Notes under the pieces: model-generated
Seen by the model: only the letters and a program-made list of their open reading frames with translations
The model's database searches: none
Told to the model about the DNA's origin: nothing
Program-made: the position numbers and the translations under genes
Shown here: one piece after another, positions 54,635 to 63,472 of the stretch
Numbering within the stretch: the first letter of the stretch is position 1
How the letters are laid out: the number at the start of each line of letters is the position of its first letter
Source: Streptomyces sp. WZ-12
GTDB lineage: Bacteria > Actinomycetota > Actinomycetes > Streptomycetales > Streptomycetaceae
Assembly (NCBI RefSeq): GCF_028898845.1
Contig: NZ_CP118575.1
Span: 248,001 to 312,000 of the forward strand
Length of the DNA: 64,000 nucleotides
Direction of reading: 5' to 3'

Positions 54635-54828
54635 CGATCTATAGGAGCTTCCATGCACCTCACGAGCAGCAGAGATGCCCGCACTGTGTTTGTGTGTCGG
54701 GCCAGCTGATCCTGTCCACGCTTCTGCTGGGCGACTGAGGCTTCCTGCCCCACGTTATTCCTTGCCCGGCGCCGGAGACTTCCCTGTACTGGCTTCTGTT
54801 CTGAACGGCAGAAATGGAGAACTTCAGC

Positions 54829-56865
54829 ATGCCTGGACCGGATGTCACGGTCATCATCCCCGCATACAACGCCATACCGTATGTGACCCGCAGTGTCAGC
54901 TCTGTCCTCGGCCAGAGCCTGGGCGCGGACCGAATCGAGCTGATTGCAATCGATGACGGCTCCACAGACGGGACGGCGCAGGAACTCGACCGCCTGGCGG
55001 CGCGGGCGCCGCTGATGCGCGTGATCCACCAGCCGAACTCTGGAGGACCAGCGGGCCCTCGAAACCTGGGTATCGGCCAGGCTGCTGGCCGGTACGTCTT
55101 CTTCCTCGACGCGGACGACCACCTCGGGCCCGAAGCGCTGCAGCGCATGGTTGTCGTGGCTGACACCAACGGCTCCGACGTCGTTCTGGGTCGGATCGTC
55201 GGAGAAGGCGGGCGCAGCGCGCCTCGGTCGATGTTCCGGTGGAACCAGCCCAGAACCGATGTCTTCGCCTCCCGGGTCTACTGGACGCTGAATCCAATGA
55301 AACTCTTTCGCCGTGAACTGATCGACCGCCTCGAACTTCGTTTCGATACGAGCCTGTCGATAGGCGAGGATCAGCCGTTCGTCGCCACCGCCTACCTCGA
55401 AGCCGCTTCGGTATCCGTGATATCCGACTACGACTGCCTCCACTGGGTCGCGAGGGAGGACGGCAACAACATCACCTCCCAGAGGCATAGCACGCGGATG
55501 TGGATGCAGCTGTTCAAAACGATGACCGAGCTCGTCGCACAGCGCGTCCCGGCTGGCCCAGACCGCGACACTTTGATGCACCGGCACTTCGCTGTCGAAC
55601 TCCGCTCCGTGATCCTGCAGCTGTGCCAGGAGCCGCAGCGCAGCCGCCAAGACAGACTCCTGCGCGAAATGGCCGGCATGGTTGCGCTGTATTGGACCGA
55701 AGGATTGGCAGCCCGCCTGCCCGCCGTGGTGCGGCTGCGCTGCCATCTCATCCGCCACAACCTGCTTGAGGAACTCCTCTCCCTCGCTCGTTGGGAACTC
55801 GACCAGGGCGCCACCAGCTACGGCACTACTACCCTGGCCGCCACGAACCCCCAACTCCACGTCGAAAGCGGGCGCGCCTACGCCCTTTACCCCTACTTCC
55901 GCCACTCCACGCTCAACATCCCCGATGACTGCTACGACATCACCACTGAGCTCCCCGTCCGGCACCGCGTCGACTCCGCCGGGCTCAACACGACCGGGCT
56001 ACGCCTGACCGGCCACGCATACATCGACCGCATCACCACGACCCAAGTGAGCACCGAGCTCGTCCTACGCGAGCGATCCTCCGGCCACGAGCGCCGTCTC
56101 CCAGTCCGCCATACCCCCACCCCGGGCCTGGGAACCGACGAAGACAACGAAGGCTACGAGTACGCAATGGCCGGCTTCGACGTCACGATCGACCTGGCAC
56201 CGCTAACGGCCGGACTCTGGGACATCTTCCTGGCCGTAGGCGCCCAGGGCATCACCAAACAGGTCCGTCTCGGCAGCAACCGCACACCATCATCGACCAC
56301 CGCTACCACCACGCTCATCACGCCGCAGGGTACTGCAGCCACGCTGTACACCACCAGGCCGTACGGCAATCTCACCCTCGACATCGGCGAAAGCAAATAC
56401 CAAGTACCCCCACACCTGCGCGTGATGAACACCACATGGTCTCCCGATGTCCCTGCCACCCTCTCCGTCAACGGCCACTGCACCCTGGCGAGCTGGCCGC
56501 AGGGCTCGCTGGCGCTGCGTGCTCGAAACTTGGACGGCTTGGATCACACCGTCGCGGTGCAACTCACCGCACCCGACGGCACCTTCACCGCACTGCTACC
56601 GATCAGCACACCGGGGCAATGGCAATTCTCGCTTGACCTCGCGGTACCCGGCACAGGTGCACACTGGACGGTCCCCATACCACCGCAGGCATCACTCCAC
56701 CCCGCACGCTGGCACCGCCTCGGCCTACCCCACTACGCCAAGCCACTGCCCGGACACGACACACTGACCCTCCGGGTCGGACGAGTGCAACTCTTCGTAG
56801 CAGCACGGAATCGACTGAAGCGGGCTTTGGGTCAAGCCGTACGCTGGTCCGGAAAGGCTCATTGA
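54829..56865 (+). CDS. Family 2 glycosyltransferase with C-terminal TarS-like region
   Basis: ATG 54829 is chosen because GGAG precedes it by 9 bases; an in-frame ATG at 54814 has no ribosome site. The 678-residue protein has an N-terminal GT-A domain (about 1-230): VTVIIPAYNAIPYVTRSVSS, IAIDDGSTDGT, the metal motif FFLDADDHLG and SIGEDQPFVATAYL. About 330-650 is beta-rich with Ig-like repeats, as in TarS/TarP-type polymer glycosyltransferases. It lacks a signal peptide and likely decorates a cell-envelope polymer on the cytoplasmic side. It stands alone between IS110 and IS5 sequences; the operon at 61776-64000 may be functionally related. Confidence 0.88.
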   Translation: MPGPDVTVIIPAYNAIPYVTRSVSSVLGQSLGADRIELIAIDDGSTDGTAQELDRLAARAPLMRVIHQPNSGGPAGPRNLGIGQAAGRYVFFLDADDHLGPEALQRMVVVADTNGSDVVLGRIVGEGGRSAPRSMFRWNQPRTDVFASRVYWTLNPMKLFRRELIDRLELRFDTSLSIGEDQPFVATAYLEAASVSVISDYDCLHWVAREDGNNITSQRHSTRMWMQLFKTMTELVAQRVPAGPDRDTLMHRHFAVELRSVILQLCQEPQRSRQDRLLREMAGMVALYWTEGLAARLPAVVRLRCHLIRHNLLEELLSLARWELDQGATSYGTTTLAATNPQLHVESGRAYALYPYFRHSTLNIPDDCYDITTELPVRHRVDSAGLNTTGLRLTGHAYIDRITTTQVSTELVLRERSSGHERRLPVRHTPTPGLGTDEDNEGYEYAMAGFDVTIDLAPLTAGLWDIFLAVGAQGITKQVRLGSNRTPSSTTATTTLITPQGTAATLYTTRPYGNLTLDIGESKYQVPPHLRVMNTTWSPDVPATLSVNGHCTLASWPQGSLALRARNLDGLDHTVAVQLTAPDGTFTALLPISTPGQWQFSLDLAVPGTGAHWTVPIPPQASLHPARWHRLGLPHYAKPLPGHDTLTLRVGRVQLFVAARNRLKRALGQAVRWSGKAH

Positions 56866-56891
56866 ACCTCTTTCATCCCGACTCTTGAAGA

Positions 56892-57215
56892 GTGAAGTTG
56901 CTGGTCAGCGGGCCTGTTGGTGACATGGCGAAGCCTCCGTCGTTGGTGTGGTGTTCTCACGCATCACGCCGACAACGGAGGCTTCGTTGGTTCCGTATTC
57001 TGCCAGTCTCGACGTCTCGCACGAGCTCGTTGAGCATGTTGCCTGGCTGCTGCACGCACGGCGCCAGGAGATCAACTCGCGTTGGCGGAGGCTGGGTTGC
57101 TTCAAGCAGGCCCTGCTCGCGCTCGCTCACCTGCGGAAGAACGAGACGTTCGCCCAGTGTCGTGTGTGGCCTCAAGAGATAGCTGACAGAAGAGTCTCGG
57201 GAGAGGCTTGACGGG
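56892..57215 (+). pseudogene. IS5-family transposase, N-terminal fragment
   Basis: An 11-bp inverted repeat (GAAGCCTCCGT at 56930, complement at 56975) precedes VPYSASLDVSHELVEHVAWL, LHARRQEINSRWRRLGCFKQ and ALLALAHLRKNETFAQ, the start of an IS5-type transposase. The DDE part is lost at about 57150-57215, where the IS481 end follows. Confidence 0.65.
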
Positions 57216-58047
57216 TGTATCAGGACATTCTTGACGACGTCTCAACTGATCCTCGATCATGAACAGTTGTGGGTAATGAGGATGAATCGGGGCAGCGTGG
57301 CCCTGCGTGGCTCGTCGAGCAGCGGTACCGGGCGGTGCTTGAGGTACTCGACGGTTCGCCGGTCAGTGAGGTGGCCGTCCGGTACGGCGTGTCACGCCAG
57401 ACGGTCTACACGTGGAAGTCGAAGCACGAGGCCGAGGGGCTCGGAGGGCTGAGGGAGAAGTCCCGGCGCCCCCGGACCAGCCCGACCCGGCTTCCCTCCG
57501 AGGTCGAGGCCCTGGTGTGTGAGATGCACAGGGCGAACCCCCGCTGGGGTGCCCGCCGCATCGCCTTCGAGGTGGCCCGGACCGGCACGGGTGCCGCACC
57601 GTCGCGGGCGACGGTCCACCGGGTCCTGGCGCGCAACGGGCTGATCCGGCGCCAGGAGCAGAAACACCGCCGTAAGTACAAGCGGTGGCAGCGCGAGACG
57701 CCGATGCATCTGTGGCAGATGGACCTGGTCGGCGGGATCTTCCTGGCCGACGGCCGCGAGTGCAAGATGCTCGCCGGGATCGACGATCACTCCCGGTTCA
57801 TCGTCGTCTCCATCGTCCTGGCGGTGCCGTCCGGCCGGGCCGTGGCCGACGGATTCGTGCGCGCGATGCGGACCTACGGGGTGCCGGCCGAGGTCCTCAC
57901 GGACAACGGCAAGCAGTTCACCGGCCGGTTCACCAAGCCCCGGCCCGCCGAGGTGCTGTTCGAACGCGTCTGCCGGGAGAACGGCGTCACCGCCAAGCTG
58001 ATCAAGCCTTACTCGCCGACCACGACGGGGAAGATCGAGCGTTTTCA
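57216..58047 (+). mobile_element. IS481-family element, 5' part ending at the intron site
   Basis: It starts at TGTATCAGGACATTCTTGAC (57216), which pairs with the inverted end near 11553. The transposase (GTG 57269) is intact to GKIERFH: HTH (VAVRYGVSRQTVYTWKSKHE), NPRWGARRIAFEVART, catalytic LWQMDLVGGIFLADG (D) and VLTDNGKQFTGRF (D). After TTTTCA at 58047 an intron begins, so the third catalytic Glu is in KIERF, just before the split. Confidence 0.85.
57269..58047 (+). pseudogene. IS481-family transposase, 5' exon part
   Basis: The 259 codons end in the middle of His (CA|C) of KIERFH, exactly where the IS481 part at 10485 resumes with C GGC AGT (H-G-S-L-R-R-E). Reading on past 58047 gives only QCATRRPVVSPA and a stop within the intron. 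In its present place the gene cannot make a full transposase. Confidence 0.82.
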
Positions 58048-58195
58048 GTGCGCCACGAGGCGCCCCGTCGTATCCCCGGCATAACCGGGAGGAACTCGGA
58101 GGGAGGTTCTTGGGTCCAATGGCTTACCTGGATCCGAAAGGTGAAGGGGACCGTAGCATGCCAGGAAATCAGAGACCGGGTCCAGGCGTAAGAGG
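58048..58195 (+). other. Group II intron, 5' end fragment
   Basis: The intron starts GTGCGCCACGAGGCGCCCCG, matching the GTGYG 5' consensus and domain I start of bacterial group II introns; GAACTCGGAGGGAGGTTC and GAAAGGTGAAGGGGACCGTA follow as expected for domain I. About 150 bases remain before an IS5 remnant. The maturase gene and domains V-VI are not here; a matching 3' half is at 10134-10484. Confidence 0.75.
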
Positions 58196-58200
58196 ACGTC

Positions 58201-58327
58201 TCACGTGGTGACTTTTGCGAGTCTCTTGTAGCAGGTCAGGGTGGCCGCCAGGCCGAGGAAGGCGAGGAAATGGGAGCCCTTCCGCTCGTATCGGACGGTG
58301 AGGTGGCGGTAGCCGAACAGCCAGGGC
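58201..58327 (-). pseudogene. IS5-family transposase C-terminal fragment
   Basis: The minus strand reads PWLFGYRHLTVRYERKGSHF, LAFLGLAATLTCYKRLAKVT and a stop at 58201-58203, the usual end of many Streptomyces IS5 transposases. It is cut at 58327 by the IS21 end. Confidence 0.75.
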
Positions 58328-58444
58328 TGTGAACGGTCTCGTTATTCCCCAGGGCTGGGGTCACGTAATTCCCCAGCCCCTCGCGTGATCGGGGTCAGTC
58401 TGAGGACTTCTTGGGGCGCTTGTTCGGCCGGAAGCTGGGGCCGT

Positions 58445-59149
58445 TCATGATGACTTGGTGGCTGGTGTTGATGAGCCGGTCCAGGAGCGACTCGGCGACG
58501 ACGGGGTTTGGTTTGGGAAGAGCGGATACCAGTCGCTGGGCGCCCGGTTGCTCGTGATGATCAGGGACCGGCCCTGGCGTTCGCTGACCAGCTCGTAGAG
58601 GTCGTCGGCCTGGGCCGCGGTGAGCTGGCGCATGGCGAAGTCGTCGAGGATGAGGACGTCGGGCCGTACCAACTCGCGGATCCGTTTCGCCCAGGTGCGG
58701 TCCGCATGGCCGCCAGCCAGGTCCGCGAGGACGCGACTGGTCTTGGCGAAACGGACGTTGGCGCCCTGGCGGACGGCGAGATGGCCCAGGGCCTGGGCGA
58801 TATGCGTCTTGCCGACCCCGACCGGACCGAACAAAATGACCGACTCCCCAGCGTGGAGCCAGCGCAGGGCTCCGAGGTCTCGGATCTGGGCGGCGGGAAG
58901 CTTGGAAGAAGCAGCGAAGTCGAACTCTTCCAAGGTGACCTGCTGCTCGAACCTCGCCCGGTGCAGGCGCCGTTGGAAGGCGACGGTCTCGCGGCGGGTA
59001 ATCTCGTCCTGGCAGAGGATCTGGAGAAAGTCCAGGTGGCCGAGCTCTCCGCTGTGGGCCTGGGCCAGGCGGGCGTCGAGGGTTTCCAGCATCCCCGAGA
59101 GTCGCAGGGCCTTCAGCGATTCCCGCAGGGCGGTGTCCATCACGCTCAT
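58445..59149 (-). CDS. istB: IstB with altered C-terminus (copy 2)
   Basis: It is identical to the copy at 6797-7501, including the tandem CCAAA that shifts the last 25 or so codons (normal tail readable in another frame to 58395). Sharing of this change means the two copies descend from one already altered element, or were made by duplication. Confidence 0.85.
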   Translation of the reverse strand: MSVMDTALRESLKALRLSGMLETLDARLAQAHSGELGHLDFLQILCQDEITRRETVAFQRRLHRARFEQQVTLEEFDFAASSKLPAAQIRDLGALRWLHAGESVILFGPVGVGKTHIAQALGHLAVRQGANVRFAKTSRVLADLAGGHADRTWAKRIRELVRPDVLILDDFAMRQLTAAQADDLYELVSERQGRSLIITSNRAPSDWYPLFPNQTPSSPSRSWTGSSTPATKSS

Positions 59150-60765
59150 CGAAGCGTCTCCTCGGCGTCGTGATGGACCTGGTCACCGAGATCGCCACCC
59201 GCGATCCCGGTGGATGCGACGGTCGCGAACAGCTGCTGGGGTCCGTGGAGGAAGGCGGCCGCTCCGGCATCGCCGCTGGTCTCGGGCTCGGGGTCGGTCT
59301 CGGTGCCGGCGACCAGGATTCCCTTGATGGTGCGATAGGAGGGATCACCGACCGCGATCGCCTTCGCGCAGGCCGCTTCCAGCCGCGTCTCGCCGTACTT
59401 CTTGCGCAGGCCGAGAATCCCCTGGGCGGCGCGTAGCCGGTAGAGCGCGTTGATCTCCAGCAGCAGGTCGATGACGGTGCGGCAGGCGTCGCCGACCTCC
59501 GATGCCTGGGTGCGGCACCAGACCGGCGTCCGCATCTGGAAGGCGATCTTCTCCGGTGGGTAGTCACCCCGGTCGGTGCGTTTCCCCTGCTCAAGTGCCG
59601 CGTGAGTCTTGACCAGTTCACCGTTGAGGAAGACCTGGACCATCGTCGCGGTGGAGCGGACGTCGACCTTGCGGCCGATCAGTTTCCAGGGCACCGAGTA
59701 GAGGGTGCGGCCAACCTTGATGTGGATGTCGGGACCGACCGTCGCCGTCGACCAGCGGGCCAGGACGAACGCGATGGGCGGCAGCGGCAGCAGCGTCTCG
59801 GCCTCCACCGCCGCGAAGACGGCCGCCGGTGCCGCCCTGTCCAGCGGCCGGCAGTCACGGCGCCCAGCGACGTCGCGGCTCCAGACCACTGCCTCCTTCT
59901 GCATCTGTTCGAGCGAGGCGAACTCCCGGCCCCGCCAGAACGAGTCTCTGATATAGGGCATAGGCCGCTCGACCCTGGGCTTATCTTTTGGCTTCAAAGC
60001 GCGAGCTGGATCTACCAACGCCCCGTAGTGGGTGGCGAGTTCGGCATACGCCTTGTTGATCTTCGGGTCGTAGAGGTCGGGCTTGTCGACCCCGGTCTTC
60101 AGGTTGTCGGGCACCAGCCGGCGCGGGACGCCGCCGAAGTACTCGAACGCCGCGACGTGGGCCTCGGTCCAGGCGTGCTGATCGAGATGCACCACGGGCC
60201 GCATGAACATGTGCCTTGAGGCGGGCAGCACCATCACGAACGCCCAGATCCGGTGCCGCTTGCCCGTCCTCGGATTGATCCACTGCCCCAGGAAGCCGTA
60301 GTCGATCTGGGCCTCCGAGCCCGGTTCGACTTCGTCCCGCAGGACCGTGACCTGCGACTTCTTCACCTCGTCGGGCAGCGTGTCGCGGATCCACCGGCGG
60401 AGGGAGGACTGGGAGATCTCCAGCTTGCGCTCGTCTCGCAGCCGCTGGTGGATCGTCGAGACGGTCACTTTCCCCAGCAGCGACTCGATGAAGTCACGGT
60501 GCAGGTCGATCTCCGGCCAGGTCAGCTGCCGCAGGCGCCGGTCGGCCAGCTCCGGGAACCACCCCTTGATCAGCTTCCCCCAGTCCGCCTCGCTCATCGG
60601 CGGCCCGCCCGGCGCGATCCCCGACGCCTCCGCCGGCGCCAGGTACTTCCTGACTGTCTTGCGGTCCACCCCCAGCGACCTGGCCAGATCGCTCTTCGAG
60701 CGGCCCGCGTACCAGTGGACGTAGATCTCGGTGATGTCGACCACGACCAGCGTTCTCCTTGCCAT
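59146..60765 (-). CDS. istA: IS21 transposase IstA (copy 2)
   Basis: The protein is the same as the one at 7498-9117 over its full 539 residues, with the start at MARRTLVVVDITEIYVHWYA and an ATGA overlap with istB at 59146-59149. It is intact. Confidence 0.9.
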   Translation of the reverse strand: MARRTLVVVDITEIYVHWYAGRSKSDLARSLGVDRKTVRKYLAPAEASGIAPGGPPMSEADWGKLIKGWFPELADRRLRQLTWPEIDLHRDFIESLLGKVTVSTIHQRLRDERKLEISQSSLRRWIRDTLPDEVKKSQVTVLRDEVEPGSEAQIDYGFLGQWINPRTGKRHRIWAFVMVLPASRHMFMRPVVHLDQHAWTEAHVAAFEYFGGVPRRLVPDNLKTGVDKPDLYDPKINKAYAELATHYGALVDPARALKPKDKPRVERPMPYIRDSFWRGREFASLEQMQKEAVVWSRDVAGRRDCRPLDRAAPAAVFAAVEAETLLPLPPIAFVLARWSTATVGPDIHIKVGRTLYSVPWKLIGRKVDVRSTATMVQVFLNGELVKTHAALEQGKRTDRGDYPPEKIAFQMRTPVWCRTQASEVGDACRTVIDLLLEINALYRLRAAQGILGLRKKYGETRLEAACAKAIAVGDPSYRTIKGILVAGTETDPEPETSGDAGAAAFLHGPQQLFATVASTGIAGGDLGDQVHHDAEETLR

Positions 60766-60928
60766 CGGCTGTCCGACCAGCAGGCCCAGAGGCCCACCAC
60801 CGTCGCCGCGATGACCAGGTCCCTCGATCCCGAACGCCTTCGTACCCATGGCCAATTAGGAGAAATCGGGATGAGGAATTACGTGACGCTCAAACCACTC
60901 CAGATGGGGAAAAACGTGACCGCTCACA

Positions 60929-61154
60929 CAACGCGGCCGCCGAATCCTTCCACTCCTCGATCAAGGTCGAATACATCCACCGGCACCGCTTCGCCACCCG
61001 TGCCGGGGCCCGACTGAAGATCGCCACGTGGATCACGGACTTCTTCAACACCCGCCGCAGGCACAGCGCCGCCGGCGGACTGCCCCCGGTGGAGTTCGAA
61101 CGGACGATCACCGAAGCCCGGATGCGGGCGCACCAGGAAGACCGAGCAGCATAA
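60929..61154 (+). pseudogene. IS3-family (type C) OrfB C-terminal fragment
   Basis: The frame gives NAAAESFHSSIKVEYIHRHR, FATRAGARLKIATWITDFFN and TRRRHSAAGGLPPVEFERTI before the stop at 61152-61154. This includes the catalytic Glu helix and end of an IS3 integrase that is different from types A and B. The rest is missing at the IS21 junction. Confidence 0.82.
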
Positions 61155-61640
61155 GGAAGTCCTCCACGTTTCCAGGGGATTGACAGTCGGCGGTGACCTG
61201 CACGTTCATCCCGTGTTTCTTGTGCTTGCCGGAGTAGAACGGGCGGTCCGCGGCAATGCGGTCGATCGGCAGGAGCGTGCCGTCCAGGATCAGATATGCC
61301 TTCACCGACGCGGTGCGCACCGCGTCGGTGAAGGCTGGGGGCGAGGATGGTCAGGAGCTCGACAGTCTCGGTGACGTAGCGCGGTAGGCCGTCGTGGTTC
61401 CGACGCCGAACCCTGCCGCGAGCTGGGCATACGTGTGGCCCACTTTCAGGTGGGCGAGAGTGAGCAGGGCCTGGCGGCCAGCGCTCAGGCGCCGCCAACG
61501 CGAGCCGATTTCGTGGCGATGCCGTCGCAACTGCTGGGTGAGGAAGCGCAGGGCAGAGCTGGACACGTCGACGCCCGACGGGTAAACAAGCACGTGAAGC
61601 CTCTGGCGGAGCCGGTTCTCTTGGTCGAAAACCCATCTAC
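61155..61640 (-). pseudogene. IS5-family transposase fragment, several frameshifts
   Basis: It starts about 61593 with LVYPSGVDVSSSALRFLTQQ and GQALLTLAHLKVGHTYAQLA-type sequence, shifts to YVTETVELLTILAPS and then to KAYLILDGTLLPIDRIAADR and PFYSGKHKKHGMNVQVTADC. The C-terminal catalytic part is gone at the IS3 fragment. Bases 61641-61775 contain no gene I can support. Confidence 0.78.
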
Positions 61641-61775
61641 CAGGGGCCTCACCATGTTGTCAGCCCAACTGCCGGACCGGAACGTCAGGTTGGAAAGGGC
61701 TCAGTAACCGCATAAGCCGTGTCCAAGGTTCGGGGTCAAGGCCCCGCGTTGACTATCCAGCGCCTTGGTTTCCGG

Positions 61776-62432
61776 TCAGTACCGCTCGCAGAACAGTTGT
61801 GCTCCTCTCGAGGCGGCGCCGAGGGTGGTCAGCTTGTGGGTCTCACTCAACTTTTCCAGCAGTTGCCCGAAATGTTCGCTGCTGCGATCGAATTCCATAC
61901 AGAGGAACTTGATACTCTCCTGAAGTGTTCTGGACATGTCGAGGACGACAGGAACCTCGCTGCCCTCGATGTCCACTTTCAGTATGTCGATCGGCTTTCC
62001 GAGGAGCCTCAGATCGTCAAGGACGACATCCAAGGGCTCGACTGTCACCTCGACTCCATCGGCCCCGAGCCGGCTGCCGCCAGCTCCATCATTGATGGTC
62101 GCCTTTCCTGTGAAGTCTGACACAGCTTCGGTGATGATCATGCATCTTCGCGGGTCCACCCGGTCGACGTTCATTCTCAGTAGCTCGAGGTTGTGCGGCT
62201 CGGGCTCTATGGATACGACACAGGCTTGGGGTGCCATTTCCAGTGCGAAGCAGGTGAAAGATCCGATGTTCGCGCCGACATCGACAACAAGGCGGGCATC
62301 GCGAATGCGGTCGTGAACGTGGTACACGTCCTCGCACCACACCTCTCGTATAACATCGAAGTCGGCAGGGCACTCGTGGCGCACATGGAGGAGAACCTTC
62401 GGATTGTGCGTGGGTACGAGAATTGTTTTCAC
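61776..62432 (-). CDS. FkbM-family methyltransferase
   Basis: GTG 62432 has GGGGGGAG 7 bases upstream. The 218-residue protein has a SAM-binding motif RLVVDVGANIGSFTCFALEM, the acidic loop VSIEPEPHNLELLRMNVDRV and IDILKVDIEGSEVPVVLDMS, the hallmarks of FkbM (Methyltransf_21). Members O-methylate sugars or other small molecules. It starts 2 bases after the glycosyltransferase stop, so it is part of the same operon and may methylate the glycan made there. Confidence 0.9.
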   Translation of the reverse strand: MKTILVPTHNPKVLLHVRHECPADFDVIREVWCEDVYHVHDRIRDARLVVDVGANIGSFTCFALEMAPQACVVSIEPEPHNLELLRMNVDRVDPRRCMIITEAVSDFTGKATINDGAGGSRLGADGVEVTVEPLDVVLDDLRLLGKPIDILKVDIEGSEVPVVLDMSRTLQESIKFLCMEFDRSSEHFGQLLEKLSETHKLTTLGAASRGAQLFCERY

Positions 62433-62434
62433 TT

Positions 62435-63388
62435 CTATTCTCCCCCCAGAATTGCTAGCATCTCGCTTACTCGATGAACGTAAGTGTGGCGTTCGAGTAC
62501 AATTCGATGCATTCTCGATCGCGCACTCGAACGAGCTTGGTGATCGACCAATGCGTGCTCAATGATGCGTTCGAGATTATCGAAATCCCCCCATTTGTAC
62601 ATAGGGAGGAGTCCATCGAAATCCCCTTTGAGAAAATCTATCTCCGGCATGATCAGATAGCCGCCGCGTCCGGTTGTCTCGTAGACCCGGTCGGAACAGT
62701 ACAAGGTTTTCTCGTGGTCGAGACAGAGGCTATCGCCCACCGTAACGCCGGCCGACGCGTAGAAATCGTTGAGGGCTTCACCGCGCTCGACCTTGGGATG
62801 GTCGCCACCAGGGTTGCGCCAGGACCAGTTGTTGCGGACGCACATCAGTCTCAATGAGTCCACGACCTGCTTACGATAGGGCCAGGCCTTCGAGTGGTAG
62901 CCGTTGCCGTTGCTCCCGACGAAGGCCACGTTGCAAGCGTGCCGGGCGTGTGCCTTGCCGAAGTGGGCGGCGTCGTGACGGATTCCGGGTCTTAGCCAAT
63001 GATGGTTGACTCCCATGTCCCTCCACCGGTCCTGGTGTGAACCGTCCGCCGTGAAGACGTGGGAGGTAAAGAACATGGGGTGCAGCCACCACTGACGCGC
63101 GCCTCTGTCGCTGCCGTGGAAGATATCGAGGTGCAGTGTCGCCGTCCGGACGCCCGCCATGGCACACCGACGCAAGGTGTCGAGACTCTCGCGTAGGGGC
63201 TGGGCGTCGTCCCATGTGCCGGTCCACAGCAGGAGATCGGAGGCGAGCGCGGTCTCGCGGACACGGGCCCATCTGGTGGAATTCTCCTGTAATGGGATCA
63301 CCTGGTGCCCTAGGAACTCGAATGCTTTGCGCACGTCGTTTTCCGTGCTGTAGGCGGGTTTGAAGTTTCCCACGTATGCGACACGCAC
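62435..63388 (-). CDS. CgeB-like glycosyltransferase
   Basis: GTG 63388 has AAGGAGG 9 bases upstream. The 317-residue protein starts MRVAYVGNFKPAYSTENDVR (a GT-B N-terminal strand), has NVAFVGSNGNGYHSKAWPYR in the middle and CLDHEKTLYCSDRVYETTGR, GGYLIMPEIDFLKGDF in the C-terminal half, typical of CgeB/Glyco_trans_1_2 proteins. It likely adds a sugar to an envelope or secondary-metabolite acceptor. It lies 84 bases after the GT4 gene. Confidence 0.85.
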   Translation of the reverse strand: MRVAYVGNFKPAYSTENDVRKAFEFLGHQVIPLQENSTRWARVRETALASDLLLWTGTWDDAQPLRESLDTLRRCAMAGVRTATLHLDIFHGSDRGARQWWLHPMFFTSHVFTADGSHQDRWRDMGVNHHWLRPGIRHDAAHFGKAHARHACNVAFVGSNGNGYHSKAWPYRKQVVDSLRLMCVRNNWSWRNPGGDHPKVERGEALNDFYASAGVTVGDSLCLDHEKTLYCSDRVYETTGRGGYLIMPEIDFLKGDFDGLLPMYKWGDFDNLERIIEHALVDHQARSSARSRMHRIVLERHTYVHRVSEMLAILGGE

Positions 63389-63472
63389 GACGGCGACCTC
63401 CTTCCTCGGTCTCAGTCCCCGGGCGAAAGAGGCCGAATATGTCGGGCTGCGAAGGCTCGGGACATGTGTTCC

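Larger units (their letters stand above)
58328..60928. mobile_element. IS21-family insertion sequence type a, copy 2 (2601 bp)
   Basis: It has the same ends, length, orientation and gene content as 6680-9280, offset by exactly 51,648 bases. The flanks AGGGC / CAACG show no target duplication. The pair forms a 51.6-kb direct repeat able to recombine. Confidence 0.92.

Noticed and set aside
6294..61154. IS3 pieces at 6294 and 60929 as the two halves of one IS3 broken by the 51.6-kb unit
   Set aside because: The protein at 60929 differs clearly from the OrfB of type A, so the halves belong to different elements.
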